Assembly: GCA_022573935.1 (NCBI GenBank)
Contig: JACZTE010000042.1
Coordinates: forward strand, 1-7,346
Direction of reading: 5' to 3'
Length of the DNA stretch: 7,346 nt
Origin: Chloroflexota bacterium
GTDB lineage: Bacteria > Chloroflexota > Dehalococcoidia > DSTF01 > RBG-16-68-14
Under the pieces are notes generated by a model that had not been told where the DNA came from, did no database searches, and was given only the letters and a program-made list of their open reading frames with translations. Position 1 is the first letter of the stretch, and each line of letters begins with the position of its first letter. Of the stretch, positions 1 through 6,359 are shown in pieces. The translations under genes and the position numbers were made by a program.

Positions 1-1
1 C

Positions 2-304
2 GAGCTTGCGAACGCTAGCGGCAGGCCCATCGTGTCGCTGGACGTCCCTTCCGGAATAGACGCGGGCTCGGGCAGGGTGTACGAACCCTCGATCAAGGCC
101 ACCGCCACCATGACCCTGGCTCTGCCCAAGACGGGACTTGGGGCGTCTGAAGCGAGAGAGCGGCTGGGCGAGCTGTATCTGGCCGACCTGAGCGTGCCAC
201 CGGCGCTGTACCGCAGGCTGGGGCTGGAAGTGGAGCCACTGTTCGCTGAGGACGCCGTGGTTCTCCTTCAGTGGGCGGATGGCGGTTGGATGAGTAGCGG
301 ATGA
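2..304 (+). CDS. nnrE: NAD(P)H-hydrate epimerase (YjeF N-terminal domain), 3' part
   Basis: This is the last 100 residues of a gene whose start lies left of the window; the frame is open from base 2. The family (YjeF_N, NnrE/AIBP) epimerises the R form of hydrated NAD(P)H to the S form, so that the ATP/ADP-dependent dehydratase NnrD can repair it in the cytosol. Diagnostic is the motif LDVPSGIDAGSG near the left edge, followed by the ATATMTLALPKTGL strand and the GELYLADLSVPPALY segment, which match the C-terminal half of the domain in order. The protein ends about 25 residues after that segment, so the usual C-terminal dehydratase domain of bifunctional Nnr proteins is absent. The dehydratase would have to be encoded elsewhere. 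The stop overlaps an ATG (ATGA at 301-304), and the next large gene begins 58 bp downstream on the same strand. What the first half holds cannot be seen. Confidence 0.88.
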   Translation, partial: ELANASGRPIVSLDVPSGIDAGSGRVYEPSIKATATMTLALPKTGLGASEARERLGELYLADLSVPPALYRRLGLEVEPLFAEDAVVLLQWADGGWMSSG

Positions 305-366
305 CCGGCGTGAGCTCGCTGGCTCGCTGGCGCATCGCCAACTGCGAGAGCGGAGGTGCTGGATGA
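301..366 (+). other. 21-codon mini-ORF coupled by ATGA at both ends (doubtful)
   Basis: An ATG at 301 overlaps the stop of the epimerase gene. It opens a 21-codon frame whose TGA at 364-366 overlaps the ATG of the flavoprotein gene, so both junctions are ATGA. No Shine-Dalgarno sequence is evident before position 301. The peptide (MTGVSSLARW then IANCESGGAG-like) matches nothing I recognise. It could carry terminating ribosomes across the gap for translational coupling, or it may be chance in GC-rich DNA, where stops are scarce. I do not claim a functional peptide. Confidence 0.15.
352..357 (+). promoter_or_regulatory. Ribosome binding site of the flavoprotein gene
   Basis: GGAGGT lies 5 nt before the ATG at 363. 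It is a near-consensus Shine-Dalgarno sequence that fixes the start of the disulfide oxidoreductase. Confidence 0.8.
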
Positions 367-1796
367 AGTACGAATTCGATCTGATCGTCGTCGGCGGAGG
401 CTCAGCCGGCTTGCTTGCGGCAGAGGTGGCGCCAAGGCTCGGCCTGAAGACGGCGCTGGTCGAACGCTCTCGGCTGGGGGGCGATTGCCTGTGGACGGGC
501 TGTGTGCCGAGCAAGGCGCTCCTTGCCAGCGCCAAGGCGGCCCATACGATGCGCCACGCCGACAAGTACGGCCTGCCCTCAACCAATATGGAGTTGGACA
601 CCTCGACGGTCTGGAAGCGTATCTCCGAAATTCAAGAGTCGATCGCAACGACAGATGACAGTCCTGACAGGTATCGCAAGCTGGGCGTCGAGGTAGTCTT
701 CGGAGAGGGAACGCTGGTCGACGAGCACACAGTCCGGGCCGGCGAGCGAGCGCTGACGGCCAGGCGTATCCTTCTCTGCACCGGTTCTCGTCCCGCAACG
801 CCACCTATCGAAGGGCTGGACGAGGTTGGCTTCCTCACGAGCGAAGACATCTTCCAACTGGAGCGGGCGCCGCGGTCGCTGCTGGTCGTGGGCGCTGGCC
901 CGATCGGCGTCGAGATTGCCCAGGCGATGAACCGCCTAGGCGTCAAGACCACGGTGCTGGAGGTCGCGCCGCGCATGCTCGCACGCGACGAGCCCGCGCT
1001 TGCTGAGACGCTGCTCGGAGTCCTAGTGGACGAAGGCGTAGACGTGCGCCTCAACGTCCGATTGGATCGCGCCTCTCGCAGCGAGGGAGGCAAAATCTTT
1101 CACGGCAGCATCGATGGAGAAGCCCGCACCTGGAGCGCCGAGGAGATCTTCGTCGCCGCGGGCCGCAAGGCCAACATCGAATCGCTCGGCTTAGATCGCG
1201 TTGGCGTGGAGACGGGGCCGCGCGGCATTGTCGTCGATAAGAAGCTGCGCACCAGCGTCAGGTCAATCTACGCCGTCGGGGATTCCATCGGGCGTTTTCT
1301 GTTCACCCACAGCGCCGGGGCAGAGACTGCGACGGCGATCCGCAACATGTTCTACGCGGGCAGCCAGAATGCGCCCGAGCTCATCCCTTGGGCGACGTTC
1401 ACTGATCCAGAACTCGCCCACATCGGCATGACCTCCGAAGAGGCACGCCAGAAGTACGGCGAAACGTCCATCCGTATCTTCGAGTGGGACCTGCAGCAGA
1501 ACGACCGCGCTCGAACGGACGCGGCTGCGGCAGGTAGGATAATGGTGGTAACTGAGGGCAACTTCAAGATCCTCGGCGCCCACATTCTGGCCCCCGCTGC
1601 GAGCGAGATGATTGGCCAGTTCACACTGGCCATCGATCAGGGAGTCCGCCTCACGCCCGCGTTCCGTAATCTCGTCCAGGTGTACCCTACGTTTGCAACG
1701 AGCATTCCGCGGCTCACCGAGGAAGTCTTGTACGAAGATGCGGGCAAGCTCATCTTCCGGGCAGCACGACGACTGAATGAACTCTTTGGGCTGTGA
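363..1796 (+). CDS. FAD-dependent pyridine nucleotide-disulfide oxidoreductase (Lpd/MerA-like)
   Basis: A full-length 477-residue class I flavoprotein disulfide reductase, the group of dihydrolipoamide dehydrogenase, glutathione reductase and mercuric reductase. Visible in order: the FAD Rossmann motif GGGSAG (residues 11-16); the redox-active pair C42/C47 in GGDCLWTGCVPSK; the NAD(P) motif GAGPIG (177-182), with an acidic residue after the following strand (VLEVAPRML); the second FAD motif IYAVGD (302-307); and a C-terminal dimerisation domain. The interface active-site segment reads YPTFAT (441-446) where Lpd and glutathione reductase have HPTxxE, so the catalytic His-Glu pair is replaced by Tyr and Thr. 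Mercuric reductase also has Tyr here. However, there is no N-terminal heavy-metal domain and no C-terminal Cys-Cys pair (it ends NELFGL), so a true mercuric reductase is unlikely. The electron acceptor is unknown. It is probably cytosolic and homodimeric, and likely shares a transcript with the epimerase. Confidence 0.92.
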   Translation: MKYEFDLIVVGGGSAGLLAAEVAPRLGLKTALVERSRLGGDCLWTGCVPSKALLASAKAAHTMRHADKYGLPSTNMELDTSTVWKRISEIQESIATTDDSPDRYRKLGVEVVFGEGTLVDEHTVRAGERALTARRILLCTGSRPATPPIEGLDEVGFLTSEDIFQLERAPRSLLVVGAGPIGVEIAQAMNRLGVKTTVLEVAPRMLARDEPALAETLLGVLVDEGVDVRLNVRLDRASRSEGGKIFHGSIDGEARTWSAEEIFVAAGRKANIESLGLDRVGVETGPRGIVVDKKLRTSVRSIYAVGDSIGRFLFTHSAGAETATAIRNMFYAGSQNAPELIPWATFTDPELAHIGMTSEEARQKYGETSIRIFEWDLQQNDRARTDAAAAGRIMVVTEGNFKILGAHILAPAASEMIGQFTLAIDQGVRLTPAFRNLVQVYPTFATSIPRLTEEVLYEDAGKLIFRAARRLNELFGL

Positions 1797-1862
1797 TCTG
1801 ATCGTTTATGGCTTGAGGAGAGGCGCCTGCTGCGCGCTACATCGGTTTCGCGGGCGACGCCG

Positions 1863-2501
1863 TCACTTCGGGGTCTGGTCGATGAGAAAGACACGCGCGG
1901 GGGCGCCCTCGGCGCCAACCACGTTGAGAGGCGCGCAGACCAGAAGGTAGCTGCCGGCCGTCACGCGTCGCAGGTCCAATCCCTCTAGGATCACCACCCC
2001 GCTGGCGAGCAGCGTCGTGTGCACCTCGTGGGGGCGCGCGCGGAATCGCTCGATGGACAGGTAGTCGATGCCCACCAGCCGTATGCCGCGCTCGGTTAGC
2101 TTCGTGGCGGCGTCGGGGGCCAGGGCGATGAAATCGGTGTGGAACTCTGGGTCGTCCCAGAGCAGGCCGTTTCGCGTCTTGAAGAGAAGGCGCTGGCAAT
2201 CGTCAGGGATGGCCATCGATTCCAAGTCGGCAGCGGTGATGTGGGTGTTGCCATCGAACTCGGCTACGTACGCCGGGCCGACCAGGGCGTCCAGCGGCAG
2301 CCTCTCTACGCTGTCGGCGCCGTCGATGAAGTGGGCGGGCGCGTCGACGTGGGTCCCCGTATGCGACCCGAGCGAGAGGACGCTCACGGTGGAGGAGTCT
2401 CCTTTGGACAGGAGCTTGCGGAACTCCAATGTCGGCCCGGGTTCGCCCTCGTAGGTGGGCATGCTCGGAAGCAACGGGACGGAGATGTCGTAGACGTTCA
2501 T
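1863..2501 (-). CDS. Cyclase-family metal hydrolase, kynurenine formamidase-like
   Basis: A 212-residue protein of the cyclase/KynB family (PF04199 type), close to the family's usual length of about 210. The metal site is clear: HTGTHVDAPAHF gives H47, H51, D53 and H57. Later come H161 (in HEVHTTLL) and E173 (in VILEGLDL), both in the expected places. The N-terminus DISVPLLPSMPTYEGEPGP and the C-terminal PLNVVGAEGAPARVFLID are also typical. KynB converts N-formyl-L-kynurenine to kynurenine and formate in tryptophan breakdown. Related members act on other amides, esters or lactones, and no kynurenine-pathway gene is present here, so the substrate is open. It lies 154 bp downstream of typA on the same strand and converges on the flavoprotein gene. 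The start ATG lacks a good Shine-Dalgarno sequence; a CATAAT box sits 11 nt upstream, suggesting a very short leader. Confidence 0.88.
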   Translation of the reverse strand: MNVYDISVPLLPSMPTYEGEPGPTLEFRKLLSKGDSSTVSVLSLGSHTGTHVDAPAHFIDGADSVERLPLDALVGPAYVAEFDGNTHITAADLESMAIPDDCQRLLFKTRNGLLWDDPEFHTDFIALAPDAATKLTERGIRLVGIDYLSIERFRARPHEVHTTLLASGVVILEGLDLRRVTAGSYLLVCAPLNVVGAEGAPARVFLIDQTPK

Positions 2502-2512
2502 GGGCCAGGACT

Positions 2513-2518
2513 ATTATG
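2513..2518 (-). promoter_or_regulatory. Possible -10 box close to the hydrolase start
   Basis: On the minus strand the sequence CATAAT (5/6 to TATAAT) ends 11 nt before the ATG at 2501. A transcript starting 6-8 nt after it would have only a few untranslated bases, which agrees with the missing Shine-Dalgarno sequence. No convincing -35 box is found at 16-18 bp, so this is tentative. Confidence 0.3.
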
Positions 2519-2521
2519 GCA

Positions 2522-2533
2522 CATCGGCCGATG
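2522..2533. repeat. 12-bp perfect palindrome upstream of the hydrolase gene
   Basis: CATCGGCCGATG is a perfect palindrome 20 bp upstream of the hydrolase ATG, next to the candidate -10 box. It could be a dimeric repressor site, but short GC palindromes arise often in DNA of this composition. Confidence 0.3.
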
Positions 2534-2655
2534 AGCGCGGCGCTGCCGCCTTCGCCACTCGCTCCACGATGTGGACGATGCAACGGCCGTGACGGCACTC
2601 CGCTGCCAGGCGTAGTATGCCACGCAGATTACGCTGCCGATGGGGTGGCTAGGAG

Positions 2656-4536
2656 CTACGCTCGAGCGCGGGAGCGCAGGCGGGAGCGAGCGTGTGACGT
2701 CAGCGCCACCTTGCGAAGCCGGACTGCGGCCGGCGTCACCTCTAAGCACTCATCCTGCCGGATGAACTCAAGCGCCTGCTCCAGGGAGAGCGTGGTAGGC
2801 GGCGTCAACGTCTTCGTAATTTCGGACGTGGACGAGCGCATGTTCGTCAGCTTCTTCTCCCGCGTTGGATTGACGTCGATATCATCAGGGCGCGGGCTCT
2901 CGCCGATGATCATCCCTTCGTACACCTCGACGCCAGGGCCGAGGAACAAGGTGCCTCGTTCTTCCAGGCTCACCAACGCGTAGGCGGTGGTCACGCCACT
3001 GCGGTCCGCCACCAAGCTGCTGGTCGACTTCGAGCGCATCTCACCATGCCACGGCTCGTAGCTCTCGAACACCTGATGGAGCAATCCCGTCCCTCGGGTC
3101 TCCATAAGGAACTGCGTGTGGAAGCCGATCAGCGCGCGCGAGGGAATCAGATAGTCGAGCCGGACGCGACCGCTGGCTTCATGGTGAACGGTCTTCTGGA
3201 GTCTGCCCTTGCGCATCGCAATGAGTCTCGTGACGGTACCGAGATATTGCCCCGGCACGTCCAACGTGAGCGACTCGACTGGCTCATGGAGCCGCCCGTC
3301 TATCTCGCGCGTCACGACCTCGGGGCGGCCGATCGTCATCTCGAAGCCTTCGCGGCGCAGCGTTTCGATAAGGACTGCCAGCTGTAGCTCGCCTCGACCC
3401 TGCACGGTCCAAGCGTCCGGGCGGTCCAAGGATAGGACGCGAATCGAGACGTTGCCCACCTGCTCCGCATCCAGCCGATTCTTGAGCAGCCTCCCTGTGA
3501 GGAGCGTGCCTTCACGCCCGGAGAGCGGCGATGTGTTGATCCCGATGGTGACCGACATGCTTGGCTCGTCGACGCGGATCACGGGCAGAGGCTTCGGATC
3601 GTTCGGGTCTGCCAGCGTCTCGCCGATCGTGATGTCGCTGAAGCCGGCAACGGCGATCAGTTCGCCTGGGCCGGCTTCCTCCACCTTTTCTCGTTCCAGC
3701 GCTTCCGTCACGTAGAGCTCGGCCACCTTCGCAAGTTCGATCTCCCCATCCTGCCGGCACCAGGCCACCGTCTGGCCGGCTCGGATGCTGCCTTGCATCA
3801 CCCGGCACAGCGCGAGCCGGCCGACATAAGGCGACGCGTCCAGATTGGTGACCAACGCCTGTAGACCGTGGCCCGGCTCATACGTCGGCGCAGGGATCCT
3901 CGAAACCAACACGTCGAGCAAGGGGCGAATATCCGTTCCGGGCACATCCGGGTCTAGAGAAGCCCGACCCGCCCGCGCATCGCAGTAGACGATGGGAAAG
4001 TCGAACTGCTCTTCGTCAGCGTCCAGCTCTAGGAAGAGCTCGTAGACCTCGTCCACGACCTCTTTGATGCGGCTGTCAGGGCGGTCGACTTTGTTGACCA
4101 GCAGGATGATCGGCAGGTGGGCCTCGAGCGCCTTCCGCAGCACGAAGCGAGTTTGCGGTAGCGGTCCCTCAGATGCGTCTACGAGTAGGAGCGCGCCGTC
4201 GACCATCGTCAGGGCTCGCTCCACTTCGCCGCCGAAGTCGGCGTGGCCGGGCGTGTCCACGATATTGATCTTCACATCGCCGTGTCGCACAGCGGCGTTC
4301 TTGGCGAGGATGGTGATCCCCTTCTCGCGCTCGAGGTCGGTCGAGTCCATGACCCGATCGGGGAGCTCCACTCGCTCGTCGAGCTGACCGGACTGCCGCA
4401 GTATGGCGTCCACGAGCGTGGTTTTGCCGTGATCCACATGCGCGATGATCGCTACGTTGCGCAGGTCATTGCGTGATGCAATGACACGCTCGGATGCCTT
4501 GTCCCTGCTCACTCGGACGTTGGTGGACGATTCCAT
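2656..4536 (-). CDS. typA: Translational GTPase TypA/BipA
   Basis: A 626-residue ribosome-associated GTPase, slightly longer than the usual ~610. BipA/TypA binds the 70S ribosome at the elongation-factor site and helps 50S assembly and growth under cold or other stress. Motifs: G1 AHVDHGKTT (32-40), G2 region EREKGITI (69-76), G3 DTPGH (94-98) with the catalytic His, and G4 NKVD (148-151). The domain order then continues through EF-Tu-like domain II, the EF-G-like domains (GRGELQLAVLIETLRREGFE, and GFHTQFLMETRGTG in domain V), and the TypA-specific C-terminus (QALEFIRQDECLEVTPAAVRLRK). It ends in an Arg-rich tail. The G5 loop reads YCDARAG instead of the usual YASA-type sequence. I chose the ATG at 4536 because GGGAAGGA lies just upstream. 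An in-frame ATG at 4599 would add 21 basic residues, lacks a Shine-Dalgarno sequence and would exceed family length. About 25 residues still precede the conserved domain. Confidence 0.96.
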   Translation of the reverse strand: MESSTNVRVSRDKASERVIASRNDLRNVAIIAHVDHGKTTLVDAILRQSGQLDERVELPDRVMDSTDLEREKGITILAKNAAVRHGDVKINIVDTPGHADFGGEVERALTMVDGALLLVDASEGPLPQTRFVLRKALEAHLPIILLVNKVDRPDSRIKEVVDEVYELFLELDADEEQFDFPIVYCDARAGRASLDPDVPGTDIRPLLDVLVSRIPAPTYEPGHGLQALVTNLDASPYVGRLALCRVMQGSIRAGQTVAWCRQDGEIELAKVAELYVTEALEREKVEEAGPGELIAVAGFSDITIGETLADPNDPKPLPVIRVDEPSMSVTIGINTSPLSGREGTLLTGRLLKNRLDAEQVGNVSIRVLSLDRPDAWTVQGRGELQLAVLIETLRREGFEMTIGRPEVVTREIDGRLHEPVESLTLDVPGQYLGTVTRLIAMRKGRLQKTVHHEASGRVRLDYLIPSRALIGFHTQFLMETRGTGLLHQVFESYEPWHGEMRSKSTSSLVADRSGVTTAYALVSLEERGTLFLGPGVEVYEGMIIGESPRPDDIDVNPTREKKLTNMRSSTSEITKTLTPPTTLSLEQALEFIRQDECLEVTPAAVRLRKVALTSHARSRLRSRARA

Positions 4537-4540
4537 GTAT

Positions 4541-4548
4541 TCCTTCCC
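4541..4548 (-). promoter_or_regulatory. Ribosome binding site of typA
   Basis: On the minus strand GGGAAGGA ends 4 nt before the ATG at 4536. It decides the start in favour of this ATG over the one at 4599. Confidence 0.65.
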
Positions 4549-4668
4549 GCGAACCCGTCTTAGGCTCTGCGTATATTCTCGGTTCCGTACATAATTCATC
4601 GTAGCATTGACTGGGGCTTAGTGGCGGATGGCAATGCTCCACACTTCTCGGGCTTACTACAGCCGTGG

Positions 4669-4713
4669 GGATCCTGCGGGTGAGCGAGCGGTCCGATGCC
4701 CTGACCAGGATCC
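4669..4713. repeat. 8-bp inverted repeat in the typA/GMC divergent region
   Basis: GGATCCTG at 4669-4676 and CAGGATCC at 4706-4713 are exact reverse complements separated by 29 bp. They lie between the two divergent genes, just left of the stronger palindrome at 4721. Each arm also contains the palindrome GGATCC. They may be paired protein-binding sites or a weak stem. Chance is possible. Confidence 0.35.
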
Positions 4714-4729
4714 GCTGATCGCCTATAGG
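4701..4729 (+). promoter_or_regulatory. Weak candidate promoter for the GMC gene
   Basis: CTGACC (4701-4706; 4/6 to TTGACA) and TATAGG (4724-4729; 4/6 to TATAAT) are separated by 17 bp. The -10 box would fall inside the left arm of the palindrome at 4721-4746, which suits repression by a protein bound there. The match is poor and the call is inference. Confidence 0.22.
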
Positions 4730-4746
4730 TAGGATTACCTATAGGC
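4721..4746. promoter_or_regulatory. Perfect inverted repeat, likely operator upstream of the GMC gene
   Basis: GCCTATAGGTA (4721-4731) and TACCTATAGGC (4736-4746) are perfect 11-bp arms around the spacer GGAT. Allowing one unpaired C at 4747, four more pairs form (GATC at 4717-4720 with GATC at 4748-4751). Each arm contains CCTATAGG, itself a palindrome, so the site is also two identical direct octamers 16 bp apart. It stands out from its GC-rich surroundings and ends 58 bp before the TTG start of the GMC gene and about 185 bp before the divergent typA start. This is the architecture expected of a dimer or tetramer repressor operator. As RNA it would form a strong hairpin, but there is no following T-run and no gene ends here, so a terminator is less likely. 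The cognate regulator is not in the window. Confidence 0.7.
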
Positions 4747-4792
4747 CGATCGGCACGTGCCTGTAGCTCGCGGAGCGGTTAGGCTGGCTACC

Positions 4793-4798
4793 AGGAGG
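4793..4798 (+). promoter_or_regulatory. Ribosome binding site that sets the TTG start of the GMC gene
   Basis: AGGAGG sits 6 nt before TTG at 4805. It is the only good Shine-Dalgarno sequence near the start of the reading frame, and places the first residue directly before KYDVIVIGAGAAG. Confidence 0.8.
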
Positions 4799-4804
4799 AA
4801 ACCT

Positions 4805-6319
4805 TTGAAGTACGACGTGATCGTCATCGGCGCGGGCGCGGCAGGAGCTGTGATAGCGGCGCGCGTGTCGGAGGATTCCTCCCGCTCGGTGCTGCTGCTC
4901 GAAGCGGGCCCCTACTACCCGACGACGGAGCAGATGCCGGCCGACCTGCTGGACGGCAACGACAACTCCTATTTCGCCCACGACTGGAACTACGAGGCTG
5001 CGACAAATGTTGCGGGCCGGATGGTGCACCTTCCGGCCGGGCGCGTCGTCGGTGGGTCGTCCGCAGTGAACACGGCGATCGCGTTGCGCGGCGTACCGGA
5101 GGACTACGACGAGTGGGCAGCGTTCGGCAACGACGAGTGGTCGTGGGAGAAGGTGCTGCCCTACTTCCGCCGCCTAGAGAACGACCTGGATTTCGACGAC
5201 GACTTCCACGGCCGTGGTGGCCCGATACCCATCCGGCGCTACCCCGAAGACGAGCTGGCGCCGGTACAGCGCGCGTTCGTCCGGGCCATGCGGGAGCTGG
5301 GCTATCCGGAGACGAAGGACAACAACGATCCACACTCCACGGGTCTCGGGCCGCACGCGATGAACAAGCAGGGCCGACAGCGCATGAGCGTCGCGATCTG
5401 CTACCTGGAGCCTGTGCGGCAGCGCCTGAACCTCACGATCCGAGGCGGCTGCCTGACGCGCCGGATCATCGTGGACGGTGGGCGTGCGACCGGCGTCGAG
5501 GTGGAGTCGGGCGGCACGACCCAGATCGTCGAGGGCGAGCGCATCGTGCTGGCGGCGGGGGCGATCGGCTCGCCGGCTATTCTGATGCGATCGGGCATCG
5601 GGCCGGAAGCGCACTTGCGTGAACTCGACATCGACGTCGTGCAGGACCTGCCCGGCGTCGGCGAGAACCTCGACGACCACCCGATGCTGGCCGCTGTCTT
5701 CATGGCGAAGGATGGCGTGCTCACGGATGGCGATCCGGTGGTGCAGATCGCCTATCGGTACACCTCAACGAACGGCAGCGAGCGCAACGATATGCAGCTC
5801 ATGCCGGTGTCGCAGATACGCACGCGGAGCGGCAGCCTGCTCTACGCCATCGGCTCGGTGATCTACCGGCAGAAGTCGATTGGCCGCCTCACCCTGCGGT
5901 CGGCCGACCCGCACGTCCATCCGCACGTCGAGCAGCGCTTTCTGGAGCACGAGGATGATGTGCGGCGTCTCGTCGATGGCGTGCGCCTGGCGCTCGAGGT
6001 AGGGTCGCACGAGGCCTTCGCGCACATCAACGACGGCGTACGGACGCCGCCCGCCGCGGCCATCCCCGACGATGAGGCGCTGGCAGGCTGGTGCAAGGCC
6101 GTGGCGTCGAGCGGCTTTCACCCGAGCTGCACGGCGAAGATGGCGCCTGCGGACGATCCGATGGGCGTGGTCGACCAGCACCTGCGCGTGCGCGGGTTCG
6201 ACAACCTCTTCGTCGCCGACGCCTCGGTCATGCCGAAATGCCCTCGCGCGAACATCCACCTGACAACGGTCATGATCGGCGAGCGCGCCGGAGAATGGCT
6301 GCGCGAAGGAGTGGTGTAG
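4805..6319 (+). CDS. GMC-family FAD-dependent alcohol/choline dehydrogenase-like oxidoreductase
   Basis: A 504-residue glucose-methanol-choline oxidoreductase of usual bacterial length. These flavoenzymes oxidise primary or secondary alcohols (choline, sugars, aryl or polyethylene-glycol alcohols), passing electrons to oxygen or a carrier. With TTG as residue 1: FAD dinucleotide motif GAGAAG (9-14), LLLEAG at the end of the second strand, GMC signature 1 GRVVGGSSAVN (79-89), GMC signature 2 GAIGSPAILMRSGIG (252-266), and the C-terminal active site with H439 in FHPSCTAKM and N483 in PRANIHLTTVMIGERAG. The latter are the His-Asn pair known from choline oxidase. The HPSCT form resembles BetA-like choline dehydrogenases, but the substrate cannot be assigned. 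No signal peptide or membrane anchor is seen, and no betaine aldehyde dehydrogenase is adjacent. A GTG at 4757 would add 16 residues before the FAD fold and lacks a ribosome site. It is probably monocistronic, since a hairpin follows. Confidence 0.93.
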   Translation: MKYDVIVIGAGAAGAVIAARVSEDSSRSVLLLEAGPYYPTTEQMPADLLDGNDNSYFAHDWNYEAATNVAGRMVHLPAGRVVGGSSAVNTAIALRGVPEDYDEWAAFGNDEWSWEKVLPYFRRLENDLDFDDDFHGRGGPIPIRRYPEDELAPVQRAFVRAMRELGYPETKDNNDPHSTGLGPHAMNKQGRQRMSVAICYLEPVRQRLNLTIRGGCLTRRIIVDGGRATGVEVESGGTTQIVEGERIVLAAGAIGSPAILMRSGIGPEAHLRELDIDVVQDLPGVGENLDDHPMLAAVFMAKDGVLTDGDPVVQIAYRYTSTNGSERNDMQLMPVSQIRTRSGSLLYAIGSVIYRQKSIGRLTLRSADPHVHPHVEQRFLEHEDDVRRLVDGVRLALEVGSHEAFAHINDGVRTPPAAAIPDDEALAGWCKAVASSGFHPSCTAKMAPADDPMGVVDQHLRVRGFDNLFVADASVMPKCPRANIHLTTVMIGERAGEWLREGVV

Positions 6320-6332
6320 CACGGCCGATGGA

Positions 6333-6356
6333 CTGGGAGCGGTCGCCGGCTCCCAG
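6333..6356 (+). terminator. Stem-loop after the GMC gene
   Basis: CTGGGAGC and GCTCCCAG form an exact 8-bp stem around the 8-nt loop GGTCGCCG, starting 13 nt after the stop codon. No run of T follows (CTATTC), so it is not a classical intrinsic terminator. It could protect the 3' end or work with another factor. Its position between two genes of different character supports a transcript end. Confidence 0.5.
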
Positions 6357-6359
6357 CTA

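Noticed and set aside
268..804. 178-codon open frame on the minus strand
   Set aside because: It lies antisense to the flavoprotein gene, is Arg/Pro/Ser-rich with no domain, and is a by-product of the GC-rich codons on the other strand.
363..1796. Annotation as mercuric reductase (merA)
   Set aside because: No N-terminal metal-binding domain, no C-terminal vicinal cysteines and no mer genes nearby; only the Tyr at the interface site is shared.
1797..1862. Possible bidirectional terminator between the convergent flavoprotein and hydrolase genes
   Set aside because: I found no stem of useful length and no T-run in these 66 bp.
2534..2655. Terminator or small gene in the rest of the typA/hydrolase gap
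   Set aside because: Only very short symmetries (for example GCCGTCACGGC-like, 5-bp arms) are present, with no T-run and no supported reading frame.
2429..2983. 184-codon plus-strand frame across the typA/hydrolase junction
   Set aside because: It overlaps both real genes antisense, shows no recognisable motif and has no ribosome site.
4537..4599. In-frame 21-residue N-terminal extension of TypA starting at the ATG at 4599
   Set aside because: No Shine-Dalgarno sequence precedes it, the ATG at 4536 has one, and the extension would make TypA longer than its family.
5113..5622. 169-codon open frames on both strands inside the GMC gene
   Set aside because: They are Arg/Pro/Ala-rich low-complexity translations overlapping a gene with clear motifs; frame shadows.
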